From: Oscillatoria nigro-viridis PCC 7112
Lineage (GTDB): Bacteria > Cyanobacteriota > Cyanobacteriia > Cyanobacteriales > Microcoleaceae
Length of the DNA: 64,000 nt
Assembly (NCBI RefSeq): GCF_000317475.1
Contig: NC_019763.1
Coordinates: 236,165-300,164 of the forward strand
Direction of reading: 5' to 3'
Positions 36,773-45,065 of the stretch are shown here, in pieces. The notes under the pieces are model-generated. The model was given only the letters and a program-made list of their open reading frames with translations. It did not search any database and was not told the origin of the DNA. Both the position numbers and the translations under genes were made by a program. Numbering within the stretch: the stretch's first letter is position 1; each line of letters starts with the position of its first letter.

Positions 36773-39700
36773 ATGTTCAGCACTATTCTCAGATGGGTAA
36801 TTAACCGCCGCTGGCTAGTTGTTATCGCTACCATTATTGTTAGTCTTTGGACATTGTATATCATCCCCCAAATGTCCCTTGATGTCTTCCCGCCTTTTGC
36901 ACCCCCGCAAGTCGAAATTCAGACGGAAGCACCGGGGCTGGCGCCGGAAGAAATCGAGTCTTTAGTAACACTGCCGATCGAAAGTGCGATTAACGGAACT
37001 CCTGGGGTGACAGCAGTGCGATCGTCTTCCGCTGTAGGGCTTTCTGCCGTTAAGGTAATCTTTGATTGGGGAACTGAAATTTACCAAGCCCGCCAGTTGA
37101 TAACAGAAAGGTTGCAGCAAGCTCAAAGCAAGCTTCCCGCAGGAGTAGAAGCACCACAAATTTCTCCGACAACTTCACCGGTAGGCCTTGTTATTACCTA
37201 TGCTTTTACCTCGGAAACTACTCCTTTGATGGAAGTGCGCCGTCTGGTTGATTGGCAAGTCACAAATCGCCTTCTAGCTGTGACTGGCGTTGCTCAAGTG
37301 GTGGCTTACGGCGGCGATCAGAGGCAGTATCAAGTATTAGTAGAACCTGCAAAGTTGAAAGCTTTTAATGTGTCGTTGCAGGAAGTTGCCGAAGCGACAG
37401 CGGCTGCGAATGTTAACGCGCCGGGGGGGTATTTAATTACGCCGGATCGAGAAACTTTAATCCGGGGGGTGGGGCGGATTGCGTCTGTGGAAGATTTGCA
37501 GCAATCTGCGATCGCCTCTCGCCAGGGAACACCCGTCAGAATTGCTGATGTAGCTGATGTCAAGATTGGTGCTGCAATCAAGCGGGGAGATGGCAGTTTT
37601 AACGGCAAAAAAGCTGTGATTGTGATGGTAAACAGACAGCCCGTTGCTGATACTCCCACGGTAACTAAAGCGGTTGAGGCAGCAATGGCTGAGGTGCAGC
37701 AAGCTCTGCCCAAAGATATTAAAGTTACTGTTACTTTTCGACAGGAAGAATATATTAATTCCTCGGTGGAGAATGTGCGATCGGCTTTAGTTGAAGGCAG
37801 CATCATTGTTACCATCATCCTGATCCCGTTTTTGATGAATTGGCGCACTCTGGCGGTTGTTTTGCTGGATTTCTTTCTGACTTGGCTGTTGGCGCTGCTG
37901 GCGATGTATTGGCTGGGGCTGGGATTAAATACGATGACTTTGGGGGGTTTGTCGGTGGCGATCGGCACTGCGATCGACGATGCGATCGTCTATGCCGAAA
38001 ATACCTACCGCAACTTGAGAGAAAATAGGTCTTCTCTTAATCCGCGTCCGGTAATGGATGTGATTTTTGATGGCAGTCAAGAGGTGCGCGATTCTTTAAT
38101 TGGAGCGACTGTTATTGGCATTGTGGTGTTTTCTCCTATTTTTACTTTGCCCGGTGTAGAAGGTCGAATTTTTACGCCGATGGGGATTACTTATCTGGTA
38201 GTTGTGGTGATTTCTAGTCTAGAATCGCTGTTAATATCTCCGGCCCTTTGTGCTATTTTGTTGCCTACCAAACGCATGAGTTCCGAGGAACCTTGGTTGC
38301 CGAGATTTTGCAAGCGCTTATATCATTTTTTTATAGAATTGTCAATGCGCTATTCGACGATAATTTTAGCTTTTGCTGCTGCTAGCATGGTGGCTGCATT
38401 AATTATTTTGCCATCTTTTGGACGGGTGTTTTTACCGGAGTTTCAGGAGCAAACTTTGGTGAATACTATTCTCCTTTATCCGGGGGTGTCTTTGGAAACA
38501 ACAGATAGCGCGGCTTTTGCGATCGAAGATGCACTTAAGGATGATAGCAGGTTTGAATACGTGCAAGTGCGATCGGGCAGGGCTCCGGGAGATGCTGATG
38601 CTGCGGGAGTCAATTTAGCTCACATTGATATCGGTTTGAGCGAGGAGGGCATGGAACACAGGCCGAAAACTTTGGAGGCGCTGCGGCAGGAATTTGCTAA
38701 ATTGCCGGGAGTTGCACCAAATATCGGCGGTTTTATTTCTCACCGGATGGATGAGGTTTTATCTGGTGTCAGAAGTCAGATTGCTGTCAAAATCTTTGGC
38801 CCGGATTTGGATCAGCTTCGCATCCTCGGTGCCAAAGTTGAAGAGCAAATGAAAACTGTTGAAGGAATTGTAGACTTGCAACTCGAACCGCAGGTGCCAG
38901 TGCAACAAATTCAAATTAATTTTAACCGTCAAGCTGCGGGTAGATACGGTTTGAAAATCGGAGAGCTTTCTGAAATAATTGAGACAGCCTTGAACGGCAA
39001 AGTTGTTTCTCAAGTTTTGGAAGTGCAGCAAACTTTTGACTTAGTTGTTTGGTTGCAGCCTGAAGCCCGAAATAACTTAGAAACTATTCAGAATTTGTTG
39101 GTTGATACTCCAAGCGGTAATAAAATTCCTCTCGCCCAAGTTGCTACTGTCAAATACGGTACTGGCCCCAATACGATTAACCGCGAGAATGTTTCTCGCT
39201 TGATTGTGGCGGCGGCTAATGCTAAAGGTAGGGATTTGCGATCGGTTGTGAATGAAATTCAAGCTAAAGTCAAACAAGAGGTGGAGTTGCCTTTTGGCTA
39301 TTTTATCCAGTACGGCGGTCAATTTGAAGCAGAACAAAGAGCTTCAGAAAATATTATGATATTTAGTGGGATCGCTTTTTTGGTAATTACAGTATTGATG
39401 TACTTGTCAGTCAAGTCAATTCCTTCAACTGCTATGATTATGATTAATTTGCCGATCGGATTAGTAGGAGGAGTAATTGCGGTAGCTTTGACGGGCGGCA
39501 TCATCTCTGTAGCTTCCCTGGTTGGCTTTGTCACTTTATTTGGCGTTGCTACCCGTAACGGTTTGCTTTTAGTAGACAACTACAACACTAAATTTGCCGA
39601 GGGAATGCCTTTTAAGGAAGCAATTATTAAAGGCTCGATGGAACGACTCAATGCTATTTTGATGACAGCTTCAACTTCAGCTTTAGGTTTAGCACCTTTA

Positions 39701-39898
39701 GTAGTAGAGGGCGGACCCGGAAAGGAAATCCTGCAACCTTTGTCAGTAGTAGTTTTAGGCGGATTGTTTACTTCTACAGCCTTAACTCTGTTAGTTTTGC
39801 CCGCTTTGTATGCTCAATTCGGGCATTCTTTACGACCTCAACAACCTCAGCCAGTTATTGAAGACGGCAAGGTAGCTAAAGCTGAAATAGCTAGCTGA
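36773..39898 (+). CDS. HME-RND heavy-metal efflux pump (CusA/CzcA type), copy 1
   Basis: The product is 1041 residues. It has the RND plan of twelve helices and two large periplasmic loops: PQMSLDVFPPFAPPQVEI after helix 1, TMTLGGLSVAIGTAIDDAI with the HME acidic residues in helix 4, and the GVATRNGLLLVDNYN repeat in the second half. HME pumps export Cu(I)/Ag(I) or Zn/Co/Cd from the periplasm or cytoplasm via the adaptor and an outer channel. It follows the adaptor at 171 bp. Its stop abuts the stop of the convergent merR. Substrate cannot be fixed from motifs alone, but the island's copper proteins favour Cu. Confidence 0.93.
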   Translation: MFSTILRWVINRRWLVVIATIIVSLWTLYIIPQMSLDVFPPFAPPQVEIQTEAPGLAPEEIESLVTLPIESAINGTPGVTAVRSSSAVGLSAVKVIFDWGTEIYQARQLITERLQQAQSKLPAGVEAPQISPTTSPVGLVITYAFTSETTPLMEVRRLVDWQVTNRLLAVTGVAQVVAYGGDQRQYQVLVEPAKLKAFNVSLQEVAEATAAANVNAPGGYLITPDRETLIRGVGRIASVEDLQQSAIASRQGTPVRIADVADVKIGAAIKRGDGSFNGKKAVIVMVNRQPVADTPTVTKAVEAAMAEVQQALPKDIKVTVTFRQEEYINSSVENVRSALVEGSIIVTIILIPFLMNWRTLAVVLLDFFLTWLLALLAMYWLGLGLNTMTLGGLSVAIGTAIDDAIVYAENTYRNLRENRSSLNPRPVMDVIFDGSQEVRDSLIGATVIGIVVFSPIFTLPGVEGRIFTPMGITYLVVVVISSLESLLISPALCAILLPTKRMSSEEPWLPRFCKRLYHFFIELSMRYSTIILAFAAASMVAALIILPSFGRVFLPEFQEQTLVNTILLYPGVSLETTDSAAFAIEDALKDDSRFEYVQVRSGRAPGDADAAGVNLAHIDIGLSEEGMEHRPKTLEALRQEFAKLPGVAPNIGGFISHRMDEVLSGVRSQIAVKIFGPDLDQLRILGAKVEEQMKTVEGIVDLQLEPQVPVQQIQINFNRQAAGRYGLKIGELSEIIETALNGKVVSQVLEVQQTFDLVVWLQPEARNNLETIQNLLVDTPSGNKIPLAQVATVKYGTGPNTINRENVSRLIVAAANAKGRDLRSVVNEIQAKVKQEVELPFGYFIQYGGQFEAEQRASENIMIFSGIAFLVITVLMYLSVKSIPSTAMIMINLPIGLVGGVIAVALTGGIISVASLVGFVTLFGVATRNGLLLVDNYNTKFAEGMPFKEAIIKGSMERLNAILMTASTSALGLAPLVVEGGPGKEILQPLSVVVLGGLFTSTALTLLVLPALYAQFGHSLRPQQPQPVIEDGKVAKAEIAS

Positions 39899-40345
39899 TT
39901 AAGCCTCCTTCACTCCCTCAATCAAAGTGCAAAGTTCCTCGCTATCGGGATTGTCTGAAGTTCGATTTGTCCAAAGTTTTTTATAAGCTTCCAACTCAGC
40001 TTTGAACGCACTCATGCGCTGAATTTCCTGCTCAAAGAAATTTATTTTGCGACTTAATAAGTCTTGCACTAGCGGACAAGCTGTTATTCCTTGACGGCGA
40101 GAGGTCAAAATTTGCTGAATTTCTTGAAGAGAAAAGTTGAGTCTTTGGGCTTTCTTAATAAATTGCACTTGTCTGGCAGCATCGGCTGTGTAGTAACGAT
40201 AACCGCTACTGTTGCGTAAGGCAGGTTCCAGTAACCCTAGGCTTTCATAGTATCGCAGGGTGCCTACAGTAACACCAGTTTGCTTGGCTAGTTTTCCTAT
40301 TTTTAGTAGCTGCTGTTCTAGGGATTCTGTTTCAAATGTTGTCAT
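39899..40345 (-). CDS. MerR-family regulator, second copy
   Basis: The product is 148 residues with a MerR N-terminus (IGKLAKQTGVTVGTLRYYESLGLL), a dimer helix, Cys in GITACPLVQDLL and a C-terminal ELCTLIEGV. The Cys placement resembles the merR at 19078 more than CueR. It is transcribed towards the RND pump and ends directly against it. Its first 15 codons belong to a segment that recurs at 43691. Its target is not evident; the dyad CTATC/GATAG at about 40360-40378 could be its own operator. Confidence 0.9.
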   Translation of the reverse strand: MTTFETESLEQQLLKIGKLAKQTGVTVGTLRYYESLGLLEPALRNSSGYRYYTADAARQVQFIKKAQRLNFSLQEIQQILTSRRQGITACPLVQDLLSRKINFFEQEIQRMSAFKAELEAYKKLWTNRTSDNPDSEELCTLIEGVKEA

Positions 40346-40531
40346 AGCAGTTCTAGGTAAATTGGAACCCTATCATTATAGCGATAGCCAGTTTTACTTT
40401 TTTGTGCTGTTTATACTTACCCAATTTTTGCTGATAAAATATTTTATTTTGTCAATAATTTTAGTGACTCAAAAAGCAGCAGTAACTCTGTTTTGAGTTA
40501 CTGCTGCTGTCGGATATTCTCTTGCTTATCC
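40300..40531. repeat. Duplicated 230-bp segment, copy 1
   Basis: Covers the 5' end and promoter of merR2 plus a hairpin. A diverged copy lies at 43691-43920 on the far side of the PLP enzyme/exporter pair, in the same orientation. This copy still carries codons 1-15 of merR2. Confidence 0.8.
40475..40508. repeat. 14-bp perfect hairpin inside the duplicated segment
   Basis: AGCAGCAGTAACTC pairs with GAGTTACTGCTGCT across a 6-nt loop. The second copy (about 43864-43897) keeps the outer 7 bp and an inner CTCAA/TTGAG stem with mismatches between. Confidence 0.75.
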
Positions 40532-40599
40532 CTGAAATATAAAAACCACTTATACCTGCGCTCTTTCCTATAATTTTTTAAATCAATGAACCTGACTTA

Positions 40600-40616
40600 T
40601 TTCACCCCAATTTCAT
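40600..40616 (+). promoter_or_regulatory. CopR-type direct repeat 3
   Basis: TTTCACCCCAATTTCAT, upstream of the SbnA-like enzyme gene and its tandem leader. Confidence 0.65.
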
Positions 40617-40618
40617 TC

Positions 40619-40758
40619 TGGCGTTGCAAGCTTGTAATTAGGCAAAGATGCCCTCTGGCTAATTGATGAGCATAATCTCGCGCTCAAATGCTGAAATTTA
40701 TCGCAGGCAAGGAAGATAGATGACCATGACTAACTACCGTGTATTTTGAAGGATCTAA
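40619..40758. repeat. Tandem leader repeat, unit 1
   Basis: A 140-bp unit starting TGGCGTTGCAAGCTTG and ending GAAGGATCTAA recurs 219 bp downstream without gaps. It includes the ribosome-site region of the downstream gene but no ATG. It could be a structured leader or a simple promoter duplication. Confidence 0.75.
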
Positions 40759-40837
40759 TTTTCCACCTATAGCGCTTTTGTCTCTACTCAGAAGCTATAT
40801 ATGGGAATTTAGAAATTAGATGCGTTTACCCTGATTA

Positions 40838-40977
40838 TGGCGTTGCAAGCTTGTAATTAGGCAAAGAGGGCTTCTGGCTAATTGATAAGCATGATCTCGC
40901 GCTCAGATACTAACGTTTTCCGCAGGCAAGCAAGAGAGATAACCAGGACTAACTACCGTGTATTTTGAAGGATCTAA
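40838..40977. repeat. Tandem leader repeat, unit 2
   Basis: Second copy of the 140-bp unit; its end supplies AAGGATC in front of the ATG at 40982. Confidence 0.75.
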
Positions 40978-40981
40978 ATCA

Positions 40982-42058
40982 ATGATTCAACTCTTACAAA
41001 CACCGCTGAAATCCTCCCTAGCTGGCGATATCACCCAGGCAATAGGACAGGTTCCCATTGTTCGTCTCAATCGCTTGAGCGAACTCTGTCAGCATCACGA
41101 ATTTTATCTCAAATTAGAATCCTGTAATCCCGGTGGCAGCATTAAAGAGAAAAATGCTGTATGTCTGGTTCAACACGCAGAACGTACCAGGTTACTCGCC
41201 CCCGGCGGCACAATTGTTGAATCTAGTTCTGGTAATTTCGGCATTGGTTTAGCAATGATTGGTGCAGCGCGAGGCTATCGCGTGATGATTGTCATCGATG
41301 CTAAAACACCGCCCCCGATTCGGCGAATGCTGGCTGCCTATGGAGCAGAATTGGTAGATGTCCCCCTGAGTGCGGCCGATGCCAATGGATCGATGCAAGT
41401 TGCGAGGATGAAAAAAGCCAAAGAACTCGCCGAAACCATTCCTGGTGCCTGGTATCCTTGCCAGCACCGCAATCCTGAAAACCCAACTGCCCACGAGCAA
41501 TTTACTGCTCGCGAAATCGAACAGGCTTTTCCCGTAGCACCAGATGTTATCGTTATTGGCATTAGTACGGCGGGACAATTGGCGGGAATTAGCCGATATT
41601 TTAAACAGCGTCATCCCCAAACTCGAATTGTCGGCGTAGATGTGGCAGGTTCGGCTATTTTTGGCACGCCGTCTCACCCCTATAAAATGACAGGATTGGG
41701 GTTATCTTTTGTACCGCCCAATTTTGATCCAATGGTTCTGGATGCAGCATATTCTGTGAACGATCGCATTGCCTTTTCTGTTTGTCATGCCCTGGCACGT
41801 CGAGAAGGCTTGTTGTTAGGAGCATCCACAGGCGCTATCGTTGCCGCTGCCCTGGCTTACAGCCAGCAGCATCCCCATTCTCAACGCATGGTACTGTTGA
41901 ACCCGGATCGAGGCGATCGCTATCTCGAAACAGTCTACAATCCAGAATGGCTGTCCGAGCAAGGGATTGAAATCTTGGAACAAAAAGCCCTCACCGCTAC
42001 AATTAACGCCCTTCAAAGCGTCCCTCTTACCCTCGTGCGACAGCAACAACCTGTATAA
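40982..42058 (+). CDS. SbnA/cysteine-synthase-like PLP enzyme
   Basis: The product is 358 residues from ATG 40982. It has the fold-type II PLP pattern: NPGGSIKEKNA with the Schiff-base K55, substrate loop SSSGNFGIGLAM, and the cofactor Ser/Thr/Gly loop GASTGAI. VDVAGSAIFG and ISTAGQLAGISR resemble SbnA, which joins O-phosphoserine and glutamate en route to 2,3-diaminopropionate, more than CysK. A plain cysteine synthase is the alternative. The exporter starts 3 bp after its stop. A copper-type direct repeat lies about 370 bp upstream. Cytoplasmic. Confidence 0.82.
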   Translation: MIQLLQTPLKSSLAGDITQAIGQVPIVRLNRLSELCQHHEFYLKLESCNPGGSIKEKNAVCLVQHAERTRLLAPGGTIVESSSGNFGIGLAMIGAARGYRVMIVIDAKTPPPIRRMLAAYGAELVDVPLSAADANGSMQVARMKKAKELAETIPGAWYPCQHRNPENPTAHEQFTAREIEQAFPVAPDVIVIGISTAGQLAGISRYFKQRHPQTRIVGVDVAGSAIFGTPSHPYKMTGLGLSFVPPNFDPMVLDAAYSVNDRIAFSVCHALARREGLLLGASTGAIVAAALAYSQQHPHSQRMVLLNPDRGDRYLETVYNPEWLSEQGIEILEQKALTATINALQSVPLTLVRQQQPV

Positions 42059-42061
42059 ACA

Positions 42062-43369
42062 ATGACCTTAAAGGCTTCTCAAAGTCCGTCTAAAATCGGT
42101 CTGCTAGATTTATGGCGGCAATTTATTCCCCTCTCCCTCAGCGATGTGGCAATGGCTTTTGGCGATCCGATGATGACGGCTGCCCTAGCTCATTTACCCG
42201 ATGCACGGGTGAATTTGGCAGCCGTGGGCATTGCCAAAGCCCTCGCGGTCTTTTTTGAAAGTCCGATTATTATGCTTCTGCACGCCTCGAATGCGCTGGC
42301 ACCGAATGGGCGATCGCGTCGCGCCTTGTGGCGATTTACGCTTTTAGCAGGGGGCGGACTGAGTGCGTTACTGTTGCTGCTGACGCTGCCGTTTATTTTC
42401 GCCACGCTGGGAGGGACGCTGTTGGGAATTCCACCCCAATTGCGGCAGACGGTGCAGAGTGTGTTGACGTTAATGTTTCTCTGGCCTTTGGCGATCGCGT
42501 GGCGGCGTTATTTTCAAGGATTGCTCATCCACACAGGTCATTCTCAGGCGGTTGCCAAAGCTAGCATGGTTCGTTTGTTAATTGTAGCCCTAACGTTATG
42601 GGGCGGATTTGTGTTGAAAATGTCAGGCGCAGTGCTGGCGGGGACTGCTTTGATCGCGGGGGTTCTCTCAGAGGCGCTGGTTGTAACCATTGCGGCGCAC
42701 CGGCTAGGAGCCACTCGTTCGCCTGGAACAATTGATTCTGAGTTAAAGCTACCCACCAATCTCAAAAGTGTGTGGAATTTCTACTGGCCATTAGGCTCTT
42801 CAATGCTGGTAGTCTGGGGCGGACGTGCTGTCCTGGTGGGAATTATTGCCCGCGCCCAAGACGCTAATATTGCATTGGCGGCTTGGCCTGCGGCTTGGGG
42901 ATTGGTTTTGGTGATTGCCAATGCGACTCGCATGGTGCAGCAGGTGATTATCAAAAATCGAGATCAAGTGAGCGATCGCCAATTAATTGCATTTGCCCTC
43001 AGTGTGGGTGGATTTTGTTCGCTACTGTTGTTTTTAGGTAGTACAACGCCATTTGGGTTGCAGGTTGTGCAAAGTTTTATCGGCAACGATGAAGCCCTGG
43101 TTGAGAGTATCCGTCCCGTATTGCTGTTGTGCGCGTTTGTACCCCTTCTGGTGGCGGTACAAAATGCTACTCAAGGTTTTTTGGTCGGGGCAGGTCAAAC
43201 CAAAGGTCTGAATTATGCAACTTGGATTGGCACGACTATATTGCTTTTAGTTGCGTTCGGTGCAGTTCAGCTTGGGGCATCGGGTGCAATTGCGGCTGCG
43301 AGCGCGATGATTATTTCTTTAACAATAGAAGTATCATGTCTCGCGTTCAATTTACGCAAACAATTATAG
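42062..43369 (+). CDS. MATE/MOP-superfamily exporter
   Basis: The product is 435 residues with about twelve helices in two related halves. The start LWRQFIPLSLSDVAMAFGDP resembles MATE-type and ANKH-like transporters. Charged residues within helices (DVAMAFGDP, RYFQG) may form the cation site. No ATPase domain is present. It is coupled to the PLP enzyme gene, so it probably secretes that enzyme's product or a derivative. The C-terminus NLRKQL ends before a hairpin-rich intergenic stretch. A drug/Na+ antiporter role alone is the alternative. Confidence 0.8.
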   Translation: MTLKASQSPSKIGLLDLWRQFIPLSLSDVAMAFGDPMMTAALAHLPDARVNLAAVGIAKALAVFFESPIIMLLHASNALAPNGRSRRALWRFTLLAGGGLSALLLLLTLPFIFATLGGTLLGIPPQLRQTVQSVLTLMFLWPLAIAWRRYFQGLLIHTGHSQAVAKASMVRLLIVALTLWGGFVLKMSGAVLAGTALIAGVLSEALVVTIAAHRLGATRSPGTIDSELKLPTNLKSVWNFYWPLGSSMLVVWGGRAVLVGIIARAQDANIALAAWPAAWGLVLVIANATRMVQQVIIKNRDQVSDRQLIAFALSVGGFCSLLLFLGSTTPFGLQVVQSFIGNDEALVESIRPVLLLCAFVPLLVAVQNATQGFLVGAGQTKGLNYATWIGTTILLLVAFGAVQLGASGAIAAASAMIISLTIEVSCLAFNLRKQL

Positions 43370-43522
43370 CAACCGCCAAGGCGGCGCCGGACGCAAGGCG
43401 TAAGACATCCTCGATCGCATGGAGTAAACCATCAAAATTTTGAGAGATCGCTAATCAGTATTTACTTCTTGGCATCATCATTAGTTTCCCCATCGCCATC
43501 GCTTTAATTGTCGATTACAGTT

Positions 43523-43542
43523 GGCGGGGTTGTCACCCCGCC
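43523..43542. repeat. GC-rich hairpin
   Basis: GGCGGGGT / ACCCCGCC with a 4-nt loop TGTC, 154 bp after the exporter stop. It could end its transcript; no U-tract follows. Confidence 0.5.
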
Positions 43543-43568
43543 AGGGTGTTATACTATCTCAGGACTTA

Positions 43569-43600
43569 CTTGTGTGCACACTATATAGTCTGCACACAAG
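43569..43600. repeat. 32-bp near-perfect palindrome
   Basis: Arms CTTGTGTGCA and TGCACACAAG surround ACTATATAGT, itself a palindrome; one C-C mismatch pair breaks the symmetry. It may be a protein-binding site or the end of a small mobile element. Downstream, ALFEKQGKRAIRKLATRFDV in the plus frame hints at transposase debris. Confidence 0.6.
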
Positions 43601-43690
43601 CAAGATCGCACTATTCGAGAAGCAGGGTAAAAGAGCAATTAGAAAACTAGCTACCAGATTTGATGTGAGTAAGTATAATTGTTGAACGAC

Positions 43691-43920
43691 TTTTTAGTAG
43701 CTGCTGTTCTAAGGATTCTGTTCCAATTTTTTTCATAGCAGTTTTAGGCAAGTTTGAACCCAATCATTATAGTGATAGCCACTTTCAGTTTTGTGTAGTG
43801 GTTATAGTCATCCAATTTTTCGATAAAATACTCTATATTGTCAAGAATAATATTGGAGAAAAAAGCAGCAGTCACTCAAAATTGAGATCGTGCTGCTGTC
43901 GGATATTTTCTTGCTTATCC
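43691..43920. repeat. Duplicated 230-bp segment, copy 2
   Basis: Diverged copy of 40300-40531 including a decayed merR2 start and promoter. No open regulator frame remains. Confidence 0.8.
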
Positions 43921-43966
43921 GGCGAAAAATTGGCGATGGAATCTACACGCAGTGGAAAAATAAGGA

Positions 43967-44113
43967 TTATTTATCGCAATTAGCTTGAGGGCAGTCAGGA
44001 GTAGGAGTAGTACAGGGGCCGGCGGCAAAGACAACCGCGGCTGTACCGGCTGTCAGGAGAACTGCCGTCAAAGCTGCAAGAGTGAAGCGTTTAGTCTGAG
44101 TTGCTTTAATCAT
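43967..44113 (-). CDS. 48-residue secreted Cys peptide under a MerR-type promoter
   Basis: ATG 44113 to TAA 43967. A basic start, a signal-like segment (TLAALTAVLLTAGTAAVVFAAG) and a short mature tail CTTPTPDCPQANCDK with three Cys. The family is unrecognised. Its own MerR-type promoter 50-85 bp upstream links it to the merR/copA set despite its position inside the CopR-type island. A periplasmic metal-binding peptide is inferred. Confidence 0.6.
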   Translation of the reverse strand: MIKATQTKRFTLAALTAVLLTAGTAAVVFAAGPCTTPTPDCPQANCDK

Positions 44114-44167
44114 GAATTTTTACCTGGGAATCTAGAATCGAAAAGTTTCTTTGGAAAACTATATATA

Positions 44168-44198
44168 GCATAAACCCTCAAGTCGGCTATAGAGTCAA
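44168..44198 (-). promoter_or_regulatory. MerR-type promoter of the Cys peptide
   Basis: -35 TTGACT, 19-bp spacer CTATAGCCGACTTGAGGGT, -10 TTATGC or the shifted TATGCT. The dyad arms are poorer than at 23447. Confidence 0.65.
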
Positions 44199-44276
44199 GG
44201 GGGGGAAAGATTAAAAATGATAAAAATATTGAATTTCCGAGGTCACGATCCGAATACCTGTATGAAAGTCTGAAGA

Positions 44277-44293
44277 TTTCATCCAGATTTCAT
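44277..44293 (+). promoter_or_regulatory. CopR-type direct repeat 4
   Basis: TTTCATCCAGATTTCAT, with a -10-like TATTCT 12 bp downstream (44306-44311). Confidence 0.75.
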
Positions 44294-44338
44294 TTTTGGG
44301 TGTCATATTCTAATTATTGTACCCAAAAAATAAATCGA

Positions 44339-44842
44339 ATGAAAGCGCTCAAGTCAAGCTTAGTTATTCTAGGCAGTGTCGGATTGCTGTTTTTGGGAGC
44401 TTGCAGCAAAAGCGACCAAGGAACCGGCCCAAACAGCAGCCCAACATCCGCTCCTGTTGCCTCTCAACCTAATACTTCCAGTCCGGCCGCTTCTCCTGCA
44501 GCATCTGCTAAAACAGAATCTCCCAAACCATCTAAAGGAGGTCAAGTTGTCGAGTCTGGACCTTACCACCTAGAACTTTTAACTCTGAAAGAGGATACCG
44601 GAACTCACTTAGATCTTTATTTGCAAAAAGGTGATACCCACGAACCGATTCCTAATGCAAAAGTGACGGCACAAGTGCAGTCTCCGAATGGAGAGCAGCA
44701 AACGCTGGACTTCAAATACGATGCTGATGGCAAACATTACGCCGTTGTATTTCCAGGCAAAGATGCAGGAAATTATCCAGTGAAGGTGACTGCGGATATT
44801 AACGGAGAAAAAGTTGACGGTCGTTTTACCTTCAGTCAATAG
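44339..44842 (+). CDS. FixH/YtkA-like secreted lipoprotein A
   Basis: The product is 167 residues from ATG 44339; the lipobox is LGAC near residue 21, followed by a Ser/Pro/Ala linker. The mature domain begins GGQVVESGPYHLELL and holds DLYLQKGDTHEPIPNAKV and NYPVKVTADINGEKVDGRF, a small beta-sandwich of FixH/YtkA appearance. These sit outside the cytoplasmic membrane near metal efflux genes; the precise role is unknown. A paralogue follows at 45066. It is driven by direct repeat 4. Confidence 0.8.
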   Translation: MKALKSSLVILGSVGLLFLGACSKSDQGTGPNSSPTSAPVASQPNTSSPAASPAASAKTESPKPSKGGQVVESGPYHLELLTLKEDTGTHLDLYLQKGDTHEPIPNAKVTAQVQSPNGEQQTLDFKYDADGKHYAVVFPGKDAGNYPVKVTADINGEKVDGRFTFSQ

Positions 44843-45065
44843 AATGCAAGTTTTATTACAATTGATCGGAAATCCCCTAAAATGATTTAAACAGAGGAGA
44901 AGCACCATAGCTTTCTCGCAAAATGAATAGTCTAAATTACCAAGATTATCCGGTTGAGCGACGAATAGAAGGAATAATCATTTGGTTGGATGTCCTAGCA
45001 TTAATGAAAGTCAATGCTCGGAAATTTATAAGAGTACAAAATCCCTAATCTAAGGAAGAAAGACC

